DNA of 64,000 nucleotides from Nonomuraea polychroma (GTDB taxonomy: Bacteria > Actinomycetota > Actinomycetes > Streptosporangiales > Streptosporangiaceae), in assembly GCF_004011505.1 (NCBI RefSeq), contig NZ_SAUN01000001.1, forward strand, positions 1,488,001-1,552,000. The letters are read 5' to 3'. Below, in pieces: positions 17,252 to 24,938 of this stretch. The notes below the pieces were generated by a model, which saw nothing but the letters and a program-made list of their open reading frames with translations, made no database searches and was not told where the DNA came from. The position numbers and the translations under genes were made by a program. Within the stretch, counting starts at the first letter, position 1. Each line of letters begins with the position of its first letter.

Positions 17252-18525
17252 GACGGGGTCGCCTCCGCCCGCGGCCACAGGACCAGCCAGCCGAACGGTG
17301 CGCCGGCCGTGGGCGCAGGCCCGCGGTCCATGGTGGAGACCACGACCTTGCCGTCCTCGGCCTGGATCGTGAAGACGCCCGGGTGCGCCCCCGTCTCCTG
17401 CCCTTCCTGCCCCTCCCGCCGTGAATGATCGGTGGTCAACAGCACCCAGGGCGACGCGGCCTGCGGGACCGCCAGGGTCGCGGTGCTCTGGCCGGGCTCC
17501 ACGCGCGAGGCTGACATCATGATGCGGAACTCGCCACCGCCTTCACCCGCACGGTTGACCACCAGCCAGTGGAAGCGGAGCTCCGCCGGGTGCGGTTGCA
17601 GGCCGGACGTGGACACCGCGAAGGAGACGCCCGGACTCCGGCTGCTGATCTCCAGCGGCGCGGCGGGAGCCGGGCCCGCGCCCACGCCGAGCAGGATCGC
17701 CGAGTCTCCGGCGGTCGCCTGGGCCGGGACGTCGGCCGACGCCGTGAACGCGTCGAGCACGGCCGTGCCGCTGACGTAGCGGCCGGCGCCGAGCCGCCCC
17801 TCCTCGTGGTTGATGGCCAGGTAGTCGAAAGGCAGCGCCTGGTCGACGTCGGCCGGCCGGCCGTCCAGGGTGGTGACGACCATGCCGCCGTCCTGGATCT
17901 GCGCCACCCGCAAGCCCTTGGCCTGCGGATTGCCCGGGCCGGTGCTGTTGGGTGTGAGGAAGATCTTCGACTTGGCGGTGATGCGGGCGTCGGAGATCAC
18001 GGCCGTGGCCTGGCCGGGGGCGAGCGTGCCGCGTCCGGCGGAGTCCGGCGGAGGCTGCACCCAGGGCAGGCCGAAGATGAGCACGTAGGTGACGGCCGCG
18101 GCGGCGATCATCACCACGGCCGCGGCGAGGCCGATCCAGAGCCAGGGGATGGTCCTGGCGGGTGCGGGAGGTTCGTACACGGCAGGGGGGTCCAGCCTCG
18201 CCGGTGCCGGATGGTCGGCGGCTCCGCTTTGCCGTGGTGGTGGCTGTGGTGGGGCGGGTGCCGCGGGGGCGTGGTCGTAGACGTCGGGGCCCGCCGGCGG
18301 GACGGGGTTCGCCGCCGGCGGAGGCTGGCCGGGGCGGGGCAGAGCGTCCAGGTTGAGAGGGCCGGACGACATGGTGGGCGGGTCGGCGGGGGCCGTCCTG
18401 GGGGCGGCCTTGGCCTGGAGCGGCTCGGCGATGGTGGGGTTCCAGTTCAGGTACGCGTTGCAGGACTGGCAGAACTCGGCGCCGTCGGCGTTGCGATGGC
18501 CGCAGGACGGGCAGACGGTGCTCAT
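17248..18525 (-). CDS. zinc-ribbon single-pass membrane protein of the CIS locus
   Basis: This 425-residue protein starts with a zinc ribbon (CPSCGHRNADGAEFCQSCN), has a Pro-rich linker, one transmembrane helix (IPWLWIGLAAAVVMIAAAAV) and an outer beta-rich region of about 240 residues (KGLRVAQIQDGGMVVTTLDG and later segments). I recognise no catalytic motif. Its layout parallels the PASTA protein two genes on: cytoplasmic zinc ribbon, helix, exported domain. Both could tie cytoplasmic particles to the membrane. In Streptomyces coelicolor a membrane protein (CisA) is needed for CIS function; equivalence is untested. Confidence 0.75.
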   Translation of the reverse strand: MSTVCPSCGHRNADGAEFCQSCNAYLNWNPTIAEPLQAKAAPRTAPADPPTMSSGPLNLDALPRPGQPPPAANPVPPAGPDVYDHAPAAPAPPQPPPRQSGAADHPAPARLDPPAVYEPPAPARTIPWLWIGLAAAVVMIAAAAVTYVLIFGLPWVQPPPDSAGRGTLAPGQATAVISDARITAKSKIFLTPNSTGPGNPQAKGLRVAQIQDGGMVVTTLDGRPADVDQALPFDYLAINHEEGRLGAGRYVSGTAVLDAFTASADVPAQATAGDSAILLGVGAGPAPAAPLEISSRSPGVSFAVSTSGLQPHPAELRFHWLVVNRAGEGGGEFRIMMSASRVEPGQSTATLAVPQAASPWVLLTTDHSRREGQEGQETGAHPGVFTIQAEDGKVVVSTMDRGPAPTAGAPFGWLVLWPRAEATPS

Positions 18526-19187
18526 GGCTGGGTCCTCCTCCGGATCGTGATGTGGCGGGCGGGCGGCTCGCCCTGCACCAGGTGGCCCAGTTCGTCGCGG
18601 GCACGGTCGCCGTCGCCGCGTTCAGCCATCGTGAGCCGCATGCCCTCCGTGACCGGCGGGCCGACCCTGGTTCCCGGCGAGACCAGCAGCGGCGCGCTCA
18701 CCGCCACGTCCAGGGACGGCTTCAGCTCCCCGCCCAGCGCGGTCCACACCTCGGCGAAGCCACGGTCTTCCGGCGGCGGCGCGGCGACGCTCACCGGGAC
18801 GGGCAGCCCCAGCTCCGCCAGGGAGCCGACGAGGCGTTCCGGCGGCAGCCTGTCGCACCCCAGCAGCCGGTGCAGCATCGCGCCCAGCAGCTGGTGCTCG
18901 TCCTCGGGCCGCTGCGTCCAGGCGGTGATCAGATAGGACAGGCGGACGTAACGCGGCGGCGCGTGCCGGGTCGTGGCGGTGCCGTCGGCGTCCCGCTCGG
19001 TCAGCGTGCCCTGCTGCCTGCGTCGCAGGTCTTCGCGCAGGTCGTACAGGTACATGTTGACGGTCGGCGTGTTGCGCCGCGCCGCCCACTCGCGCGTCGG
19101 CGCGTCCAGCACCACCTCGACGTCCGCCCCGCTGAGCGCCTCCTCGCGGATGAGTCCTCGCAGCACCGCGTCGACCTCGTGAATCAT
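18522..19187 (-). CDS. DUF4255 protein (Afp16/Pvc16-type tail terminator)
   Basis: This 221-residue DUF4255 family protein has IHEVDAVLRGLIREEAL, VVLDAPTREWAARRNTPTVN, MYLYDLREDLRRRQ and the YVRLSYLITAWTQRPEDEHQLLG core. Afp16-like proteins cap the tube and sheath and fix particle length. The gene overlaps the next one (18522-18525) and is the first structural gene of the upstream block, 11 bp after the LuxR-type regulator. Confidence 0.93.
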   Translation of the reverse strand: MIHEVDAVLRGLIREEALSGADVEVVLDAPTREWAARRNTPTVNMYLYDLREDLRRRQQGTLTERDADGTATTRHAPPRYVRLSYLITAWTQRPEDEHQLLGAMLHRLLGCDRLPPERLVGSLAELGLPVPVSVAAPPPEDRGFAEVWTALGGELKPSLDVAVSAPLLVSPGTRVGPPVTEGMRLTMAERGDGDRARDELGHLVQGEPPARHITIRRRTQP

Positions 19188-19198
19188 CGCCGCCTGCC

Positions 19199-19819
19199 CT
19201 ACAACAGCCCGTTACGCAACGCGTAGGCCACCGCGTGCGGCCGGTTGCGCAGGTGCAGCCTGCTCATCACGTCGTGCAGGACGCTCTTCACGGTGCGTTG
19301 CGAGTAACACAGGGTGGCCGCGATCTGCGCGGTGTCGTAGCCGTCGGCGACCAGCCGCAACACCTCGATCTCCCGGTCGGCCAGCCCGGTGAACCGCAGC
19401 CCGCGCGGGTCGAGCAGGTCCCGCTGCACCATCTGCACCTGGCTGAGCAGTTTGCCGAGCAGATCGGGCGGCATGGAGCCGTCTCCCGCGGCGGCCGCCT
19501 GGATCGTGGCCACCAGCCGCTCCGGCGTCGCCTCGGACCTGCGCAGCACTCCCGCGACGCCGACCTCCACCACCGACAGCAGATCGGCGTCACCGATGTG
19601 CCCGATCACTGCCAGCAGCCGCGCGCCATGGCTGCGCAGCCGCCGCAGATCCACCATGACCGGCTCGGACACCATGTCAGCGGCCAGCACCACGACGGCC
19701 GCCTCGCCGGTGTCGTCCCGGTCGAGCAGTCGCACCTCCGGCCGCGCCCGCAACTGACTCACCAGACCCGCCCGCAGGAGCGGGTCGTGCGCGTGAACCA
19801 TGACAGCGACGCGTTCCAT
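19199..19819 (-). CDS. LuxR-family response-regulator-like protein, CIS-associated
   Basis: This 206-residue protein has a receiver-like N-terminal domain (VAVMVHAHDPLLRAGLVSQLRA) and a C-terminal LuxR helix-turn-helix (LADREIEVLRLVADGYDTAQIAATLCYSQRTVKSVLHDVM). The receiver has DRDDTGEAAVVVLAADM where the phospho-acceptor Asp strand is expected, with no obvious conserved Asp pocket. It is probably a pseudo-receiver that is not controlled by phosphorylation. No histidine kinase is adjacent. It leads the minus-strand locus and is the most likely local regulator. GGGAG precedes the ATG by 7 bases. Confidence 0.85.
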   Translation of the reverse strand: MERVAVMVHAHDPLLRAGLVSQLRARPEVRLLDRDDTGEAAVVVLAADMVSEPVMVDLRRLRSHGARLLAVIGHIGDADLLSVVEVGVAGVLRRSEATPERLVATIQAAAAGDGSMPPDLLGKLLSQVQMVQRDLLDPRGLRFTGLADREIEVLRLVADGYDTAQIAATLCYSQRTVKSVLHDVMSRLHLRNRPHAVAYALRNGLL

Positions 19820-20055
19820 TCCACGCTCCCATCGGCAGACGAGCAGGCGTCACCGGAAGCATGGGAGCGGGCACTTAACGTACGGTCAACATGCACGTCC
19901 GGCCGCCCCTGCGGGCACCTCTGCCAAGGGGCGGCGTCAGCCCGTGCTGCAGAATCTCAGCCCCACCCCTGAGACGCCGACCGGTTATCCGGCGCTCTCA
20001 CAGTCCGCGGGGAGCGGTGCTTTGCTGGGTTGACGGTGGTGAGCGGCCGGAGCGG

Positions 20056-20685
20056 TTACGGCGTGCCGGTGAGGCCGCCGAGCACCTGGGCGAGCTGCTC
20101 CTCGGTCAGCGGGCCGACAGGAAGAGGGCGGGCGGCTTCGGTACGCAGGCCGTCCAGCATGAAGGCGACGCCCCGACGCCAGGCGGTGGGAGCGGCATCG
20201 GCGGAGGCGCGGGCCAGCACGGCGTTGGTGCCGAAGACGAACAGCAGATCCCCGCGGGTGAAGTCCGGCCGCAGCGCACCGGCCTGCTGGGCGCGTTCGA
20301 TGATGCGCGCGGCGGCGGCGTGGCTGCTTTCGCAGAGGGCCATCAGGCGTTCGGCGCCCGGGTAGCGACCGGCGATCACATCGCTGACCGCCGGGTCGGT
20401 GGCCTGCAGCTCGCAGACCTTCTCGATGTAGTACGCGAACCCCTCCCAGGCGTCGTCGCGGGCCAGGGCCTGCTCGGCGGCTTCGGCGAGACGGTCGGCC
20501 GCCAGATCGGCCACCACCTCGTCAATGAGCGCCTCGCGGGTGCCGAAGAGGTTGTAGAGGGTGCCGTGGCTCACGCCGGCCCGGCGCGCGATCTCCTTGA
20601 GTGAGACCTGGAGGCCGCGTTCGCGGAACAGCTCTGCCGCGGCGGTACGCAGCTTCGCCGCGTTTCGTTGCGCGTCGGCCCGCAT
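20056..20685 (-). CDS. TetR-family repressor
   Basis: This 209-residue protein has an N-terminal TetR helix-turn-helix (AAAELFRERGLQVSLKEIARRAGVSHGTLYNLFGTREALI) and a variable ligand-binding C-terminal domain. ATG 20685 is preceded by GGAGGAG at 7 bases; longer frames lack support. It is divergent from the SDR-like gene, and the 151-bp gap holds two copies of a TTGACCC...GGGTCAA palindrome, so it probably represses both itself and the SDR gene. The ligand is unknown. Confidence 0.92.
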   Translation of the reverse strand: MRADAQRNAAKLRTAAAELFRERGLQVSLKEIARRAGVSHGTLYNLFGTREALIDEVVADLAADRLAEAAEQALARDDAWEGFAYYIEKVCELQATDPAVSDVIAGRYPGAERLMALCESSHAAAARIIERAQQAGALRPDFTRGDLLFVFGTNAVLARASADAAPTAWRRGVAFMLDGLRTEAARPLPVGPLTEEQLAQVLGGLTGTP

Positions 20686-20749
20686 CACGGCGCTCCTCCT
20701 CGTGCTGGTGTGTCCGGCTCCATGATCGCATCCCGCGAACGACTGCAAC

Positions 20750-20765
20750 TTGACCCCCGGGTCAA
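20750..20765. promoter_or_regulatory. TetR operator candidate 1
   Basis: TTGACCC-CC-GGGTCAA is a perfect 7-bp inverted repeat with a 2-bp spacer, midway between the divergent TetR and SDR genes. The size and symmetry are typical of a TetR dimer site. Confidence 0.75.
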
Positions 20766-20792
20766 ATTGTATGCTACCGTCGAAGCCGTAAG

Positions 20793-20808
20793 TTGACCCG
20801 GCGGTCGA
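20793..20808. promoter_or_regulatory. TetR operator candidate 2 (imperfect)
   Basis: TTGACCC-GG-CGGTCGA repeats the left half-site exactly; the right half has two changes. It lies 43 bp from copy 1 (about four helical turns) and 28 bp before the SDR start codon. Confidence 0.6.
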
Positions 20809-20836
20809 GATAGCTCGGCCTGCAAGGAGCAGTCCC

Positions 20837-21604
20837 ATGTCCAAAGTGATCGTCGTCTTCGGCGCCGGTACCGGGCTCGGCGTTTCGGTCGCCCGCCGCT
20901 TCGGCCGTGAAGGCTTCCGCGTCGCCCTGGTGGCCCGACGCAAGGACCGGCTGGACACTCTCGTCGCGCAGTTGGCCGGCGAGGGCATCGAGGCCGCCCC
21001 GTTCGCCGCCGACCTCGCCGATCCAGCGCAGGTCCCCGCCCTGGTCGATGCCATTCGTCGCCACTTCGGCCGGATCGACGTCGTCGAGTACGGACCGATC
21101 AGCGGCGACCAGTCCTTCACCCCGGCCACCGCGCTGGACGCGGCCACTCTGGAGAGGCTGTCCCGGCTGTTCCTGCTCACCCCGGTGGAGGTCGTCCGCG
21201 CGGTGCTGCCCGAGATGACCGAGCGCGGTGACGGCGCCATCCTGCTGACCCACGGCTACTCGGCGGTGCAGCCGATGCCCTACCTCAGCGGCGTGGGCCC
21301 GGTGATGTCCGCCGCCCGCAACTACCTGCACTCCCTCAACGGCGAACTGGCAGGCACCGGCGTCTACGCCGGGACCCTGGCCATCGCGGCCCTCATCGCG
21401 CGCAGCGAGGCCGCCGAGGCCGCCGCGGCGGCCCAGGCGGACGCTGCGGCCATGCCCGCAGAGCTGCCCGGCGGTATCGAGATCACCATTGCCGACCCGG
21501 ACGACCTCGCCGAGCACTACTGGGACATGTACACCAGACGCGACCGCGTCGAGCAGATCCACCCCGCATCGCTGACCCCGCAGGCCGGGGCGACCACGGC
21601 ATGA
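20837..21604 (+). CDS. SDR-fold protein apparently lacking the catalytic YxxxK
   Basis: This 255-residue Rossmann protein has a clear nucleotide-binding start (VVFGAGTGLGVSVARRFG) and ADLAD, as in short-chain dehydrogenases. Where the catalytic Tyr-xxx-Lys should stand, about 18 residues before GTGVYAG, the sequence reads VGPVM, so both Tyr and Lys seem to be missing. The usual NNAG motif is also replaced (EYGPIS). It may be a divergent reductase, a dinucleotide sensor or a non-redox enzyme. The start has AAGGAG 7 bases upstream. It is under the TetR operator pair and followed by the thiol genes. Confidence 0.8.
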   Translation: MSKVIVVFGAGTGLGVSVARRFGREGFRVALVARRKDRLDTLVAQLAGEGIEAAPFAADLADPAQVPALVDAIRRHFGRIDVVEYGPISGDQSFTPATALDAATLERLSRLFLLTPVEVVRAVLPEMTERGDGAILLTHGYSAVQPMPYLSGVGPVMSAARNYLHSLNGELAGTGVYAGTLAIAALIARSEAAEAAAAAQADAAAMPAELPGGIEITIADPDDLAEHYWDMYTRRDRVEQIHPASLTPQAGATTA

Positions 21605-21653
21605 ACCCTGGGCACACCTCCAGGGCCCTGAATCCGAAGTCATTGGAGTGACC

Positions 21654-21830
21654 ATGACTGATTTCACCCACCACGACGGCGCTCCAGCGCCGGCCATCGA
21701 GCCTGCTCCTCACGGAGCGGACGCGGCGGCGACCGGCCACCACGGCGCGGAACCCGCCGGCCCGCCGCGCCTGATCACCGTGGGCTCGGACACCGCACCC
21801 ACCTGCGCGGACGGAGTGTGCGTCCTGTGA
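21654..21830 (+). CDS. small peptide with C-terminal CxxxxC, coupled to a DsbA-like gene
   Basis: This 58-residue peptide starts at ATG 21654 (GGAG 5 bases upstream). It is His/Ala/Pro-rich and probably unstructured, and it ends TCADGVCVL with two cysteines. Its TGA overlaps the GTG of the DsbA/FrnE-type gene (GTGA), so the two are translated together. The paired Cys close to the end makes it a possible partner or substrate of that oxidoreductase. No family is recognised with certainty. Confidence 0.65.
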   Translation: MTDFTHHDGAPAPAIEPAPHGADAAATGHHGAEPAGPPRLITVGSDTAPTCADGVCVL

Positions 21831-22483
21831 GCACGCTGCGCATCGACATCTGGTCCGACGTCGTCTGCCCGTGGTGCTACATCGGCAAGCGGCGCCTGGA
21901 GTCGGCCCTCGCCCGCTTCGAGCACGCCGACGAGGTGGAGCTGCACTGGCGCAGCTTCCAGCTCGACCCGGCCCATCCCCAGGGACGCCGCGTGCCCGCC
22001 ATGGAGAACCTGGCCAAAAAGACCGGCGCCCCGCCCGCCCAGGTGCGGTCGATGATCCAGCAGGTCACCGACCTCGCCGCCGCGGAAGGCCTGACGTACG
22101 CCCTGGACAAGGCCACCTCGGTCAACACGATCGACGCCCACCGGGTGAGCCATCTGGCGGCGTGGCACGGTCTCGGCGGGCAGATGCACGAGCGGCTGCT
22201 CAGCGCCCACCTGGTCGAGGGCGCAATCGTCGACGACCCCGACACCCTGGTCCGCCTCGCCGCCGAGCTCGGCATTCCCGAGGACGAGACCCGGAAGGTC
22301 CTCGGCAGCGACGCCTACGCCGACGCCGTGGAGGCCGACATCCGTGAGGCACGCGGCCTCGGCATCACCGGCGTGCCGTTCTACGTCATCAACCGCGCTT
22401 ACGGCCTGTCCGGCGCTCAACCGGCCGACGCCTTCCTCTCCGCGCTGCGCACGGCCCACGCGGACGCCGCCACAACGCGCTGA
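21827..22483 (+). CDS. DsbA-family (FrnE-type) thiol oxidoreductase
   Basis: This 218-residue thioredoxin-fold protein begins RIDIWSDVVCPWCYIGKRRLE, with the CPWC redox centre of the FrnE/HCCA-isomerase branch of DsbA. It contains the helical insert and a C-terminal GITGVPFYVINRAYGLSGAQPADAFLSAL carrying the cis-Pro (GVPF). No signal peptide is present, so it acts in the cytoplasm, perhaps in thiol-stress responses. I start it at GTG 21827, overlapping the upstream stop, with GGAG 10 bases before; the in-frame GTG at 21818 lies on that site. Confidence 0.9.
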   Translation: MSTLRIDIWSDVVCPWCYIGKRRLESALARFEHADEVELHWRSFQLDPAHPQGRRVPAMENLAKKTGAPPAQVRSMIQQVTDLAAAEGLTYALDKATSVNTIDAHRVSHLAAWHGLGGQMHERLLSAHLVEGAIVDDPDTLVRLAAELGIPEDETRKVLGSDAYADAVEADIREARGLGITGVPFYVINRAYGLSGAQPADAFLSALRTAHADAATTR

Positions 22484-22489
22484 ACCTGC

Positions 22490-23272
22490 TTAGGCCACCT
22501 TCGACGAGGGCGCCGACCAGGTGTTGCAGGAACCGGGGTCCCCCGTGCGGAAACCGGCCCGGATCCAGTGCCTGATGGTGCTGGTCTTGCCGTACACGGG
22601 GGCTTCGCCCCGCTGATCGCCCCAGACGAACCACAGGAGCTTGTCCCAGTCCTCCGTGGTCCTGCCCTTGAGCGGCCAGACGCTCTGCATGAAGGCGCCG
22701 CCGAGGCACTCGACCTGCAGGGACAGGCGCCGGATCTGCTCGTGGTGCTCGGACTTGCTGCCGGCTCTGAGGTCTTCGCCGGCATCGTATATGCCGGCCA
22801 ATTTCAGCACGTGGTAGCTGTACATCGACGCGGCCAGGTTGAAGAGCCAGAGGTCGGAAGGGGTGTCGAGCCATGACGTGCCGAGCTGGAAGGACAGCGT
22901 CCGGTCCCAGTCGCAATACCACGCCTGGGAATCCTCTTTCCCGACGTCGGAACCGCAGTACTTCTTGGGCAGGCGCGTCACGTGCCGGACCTTGACCGGC
23001 TCATAAGGCAGGCCGGCATTCTTCAGGTGCTGCCCCCACGTGTTCTCCAGGCAGCGGATGACCTCGTCAATGTAGGCGCGGGCCTGGTCGCGGTTCTTGG
23101 GCTCGACCGGCAACTCCTCGCAGGTCGTCGTGGGCAGCGGGCCGCTCTGATACAGCGAATTTTTGGTGAGTACGGGGTTTTTCACCGGATATGCCGAGGC
23201 GTGCGCGGTCGCCGTTCCGGCAAAGGGCGTGATGAGGGCGCAGGCGAGTGCCGCGATCTTGAGGGGTTTCAC
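22490..23272 (-). CDS. secreted metallopeptidase-like protein without HExxH
   Basis: This 260-residue protein has a signal peptide (KIAALACALITPFAGTATAHA). The mature part resembles putative neutral zinc metallopeptidases: ENTWGQHLKNAGLPYEPVKV, KYCGSDVGKEDSQAWYCDWD, and the ECLGGAFMQSVW segment. At the position of the family's HEYGHHV motif it reads SMYSYHV, so the first His, the Glu and the next His are replaced. It is probably a catalytically dead, exported binding protein. Six or more Cys may form disulfides. The GTG start at 23272 has only a weak, distant Shine-Dalgarno. It converges on the FrnE gene. Confidence 0.75.
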   Translation of the reverse strand: MKPLKIAALACALITPFAGTATAHASAYPVKNPVLTKNSLYQSGPLPTTTCEELPVEPKNRDQARAYIDEVIRCLENTWGQHLKNAGLPYEPVKVRHVTRLPKKYCGSDVGKEDSQAWYCDWDRTLSFQLGTSWLDTPSDLWLFNLAASMYSYHVLKLAGIYDAGEDLRAGSKSEHHEQIRRLSLQVECLGGAFMQSVWPLKGRTTEDWDKLLWFVWGDQRGEAPVYGKTSTIRHWIRAGFRTGDPGSCNTWSAPSSKVA

Positions 23273-23396
23273 ATCGGGCGAGAATAGGGCTCCCGCGGTA
23301 AAGAGCGCTAGATCCGGCCCCGCGCGGGCCCGGCCCGGATCGGGCGGTCCGGTGCCGCTCGGGGCCGGGCACAGGGCGATGCTGGAGCGGGGGCGG

Positions 23397-24923
23397 TCAG
23401 ATGGTGAACTCGACCCCCTGGGCGAGCGGCAGCGCACCGGAGTAGTTGATCGTGTTGGTGGCCCGGCGCATGTAGCCGCGCCAGGCGTCCGAGCCCGACT
23501 CGCGGCCGCCGCCGGTCTCCTTCTCGCCGCCGAACGCGCCGCCGATCTCGGCCCCGGAGGTGCCGATGTTGACGTTGACGATCCCGCAGTCGGAGCCCTC
23601 GGCCGACAGGAAGAGCTCGGCCTCGGCCTGGTCGCGGGTGAAGATGCTGGACGACAGGCCCTGGGGCACCGCGTTGTTGAGCGCGATGGCCTCCTCCAGG
23701 GTCTCGTACGGCAGGACGTACAGGATGGGAGCGAACGTCTCCTGGGTCACGATCGGGGTCTGCTCGCCCATCCGCATCAGCGCGGGCTCGGCGTAGAAGG
23801 CGTTCGGCGCCTGGTCGGCAAGCCGGCGCCCGCCGCCGGCGATCAGCGTCCCGCCCTGCTCCAGTGCCGCCGCCAGCGCGTCGCGCATGGCCGTGTGCGC
23901 GCGCTCGTTGATGAGCGGCCCCACCAGGGTGCCCGGCGTCGTCGGGTTCCCGATCGGCAGCCTCCGGTACGCGGCCGCGATGCGCTCCACCAGCGCGTCC
24001 GCGACGTCGATGTGCGCGATGACCCGCCGCATGGTGGTGCACCGCTGGCCCGCCGTCCCCGCGGCCGAGAACACGATGCCGCGCGTGGCCAGGTCCAGGT
24101 CCGCCGACGGGCACACCACGGCCGCGTTGTTGCCGCCGAGCTCCAGCAGCGACCGCCCGAACCTGGCGGCCACCCGAGGCCCCACCGCCCGGCCCATGCG
24201 GGTCGAGCCGGTGGCGCTGACCAGGGCGATCCCCGGGTGGTCGACGAGCGCCTCGCCGACCTCCGGCCCGCCGATCAGCACCTGGCTCAGGTACGCCGGC
24301 GCGCCCTGCTCGGCCACGGCCCGGTCCAGCAGCGCGGCGCAGGCCAGGGCGGTCAGCGGGGCCAGCTCCGACGGCTTCCAGACGACCGGGTCGCCGCACA
24401 CCAGGGCGATCGCCGCGTTCCACGACCACACCGCGGCCGGGAAGTTGAAGGCGCTGATCACGCCGACGACGCCCAGCGGATGCCAGGTCTCCATGAGCCG
24501 GTGGCCGGGCCGTTCCGAGCTGATCGTGCGCCCGTACAGCTGGCGGGACAGTCCCACCGCGAAGTCGCATATGTCGATCATCTCCTGGACCTCGCCGAGG
24601 GCCTCGGAGGTGATCTTCCCGACCTCCAGGCTGATCAGGGTGGCGAGGTCCGCCTTGTGCTCGGTCAGCAGCTCGCCGAGCCGCTTCACCAGCGCGCCCC
24701 TGGCGGGCGCGGGCACGGTACGCCAGGCCAGGAACGCCTCCCTGGCCCGCGCCACCGCCTCGTCGACCGCGGCGGCGTCCACCCAGTCCACGGCGGCCAG
24801 CGGCAGGCCGTTGATCGGCGAGGTCGTCGTGACCTCGCCGCCCACCTCGGCGCCGCAGCGCTTGGCGGTCTCACGCGCCAGCGCGGCCAGTTCGTCGGCG
24901 CCGGGCAGTGTGGTTCCCATCAA
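23397..24923 (-). CDS. amaB: ALDH7-type dehydrogenase (aminoadipate-semialdehyde / piperideine-6-carboxylate dehydrogenase)
   Basis: This 508-residue aldehyde dehydrogenase has the catalytic Glu in LLELGGNNAAVV and the catalytic Cys in AGQRCTTMRR. The C-terminal signature EIGGAFGGEKETGGGRESGSD followed by TINYSGALPLAQGVEF, read in two pieces, is typical of the antiquitin (ALDH7) branch. That branch oxidises alpha-aminoadipate semialdehyde (in equilibrium with P6C) to aminoadipate. The gene follows an amine oxidase gene by 15 bp and sits near hglS and a D-2-hydroxyglutarate dehydrogenase-type gene, all consistent with lysine or pipecolate breakdown. Confidence 0.9.
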   Translation of the reverse strand: MMGTTLPGADELAALARETAKRCGAEVGGEVTTTSPINGLPLAAVDWVDAAAVDEAVARAREAFLAWRTVPAPARGALVKRLGELLTEHKADLATLISLEVGKITSEALGEVQEMIDICDFAVGLSRQLYGRTISSERPGHRLMETWHPLGVVGVISAFNFPAAVWSWNAAIALVCGDPVVWKPSELAPLTALACAALLDRAVAEQGAPAYLSQVLIGGPEVGEALVDHPGIALVSATGSTRMGRAVGPRVAARFGRSLLELGGNNAAVVCPSADLDLATRGIVFSAAGTAGQRCTTMRRVIAHIDVADALVERIAAAYRRLPIGNPTTPGTLVGPLINERAHTAMRDALAAALEQGGTLIAGGGRRLADQAPNAFYAEPALMRMGEQTPIVTQETFAPILYVLPYETLEEAIALNNAVPQGLSSSIFTRDQAEAELFLSAEGSDCGIVNVNIGTSGAEIGGAFGGEKETGGGRESGSDAWRGYMRRATNTINYSGALPLAQGVEFTI

Positions 24924-24938
24924 CGAAATCCCTTCGGG

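Noticed and set aside
1084..19819. Interpretation of the tail genes as a prophage
   Set aside because: No capsid, portal, terminase, integrase, lysis or replication genes are present. DUF4255, DUF4157 and the Afp15-type ATPase are diagnostic of contractile injection systems.
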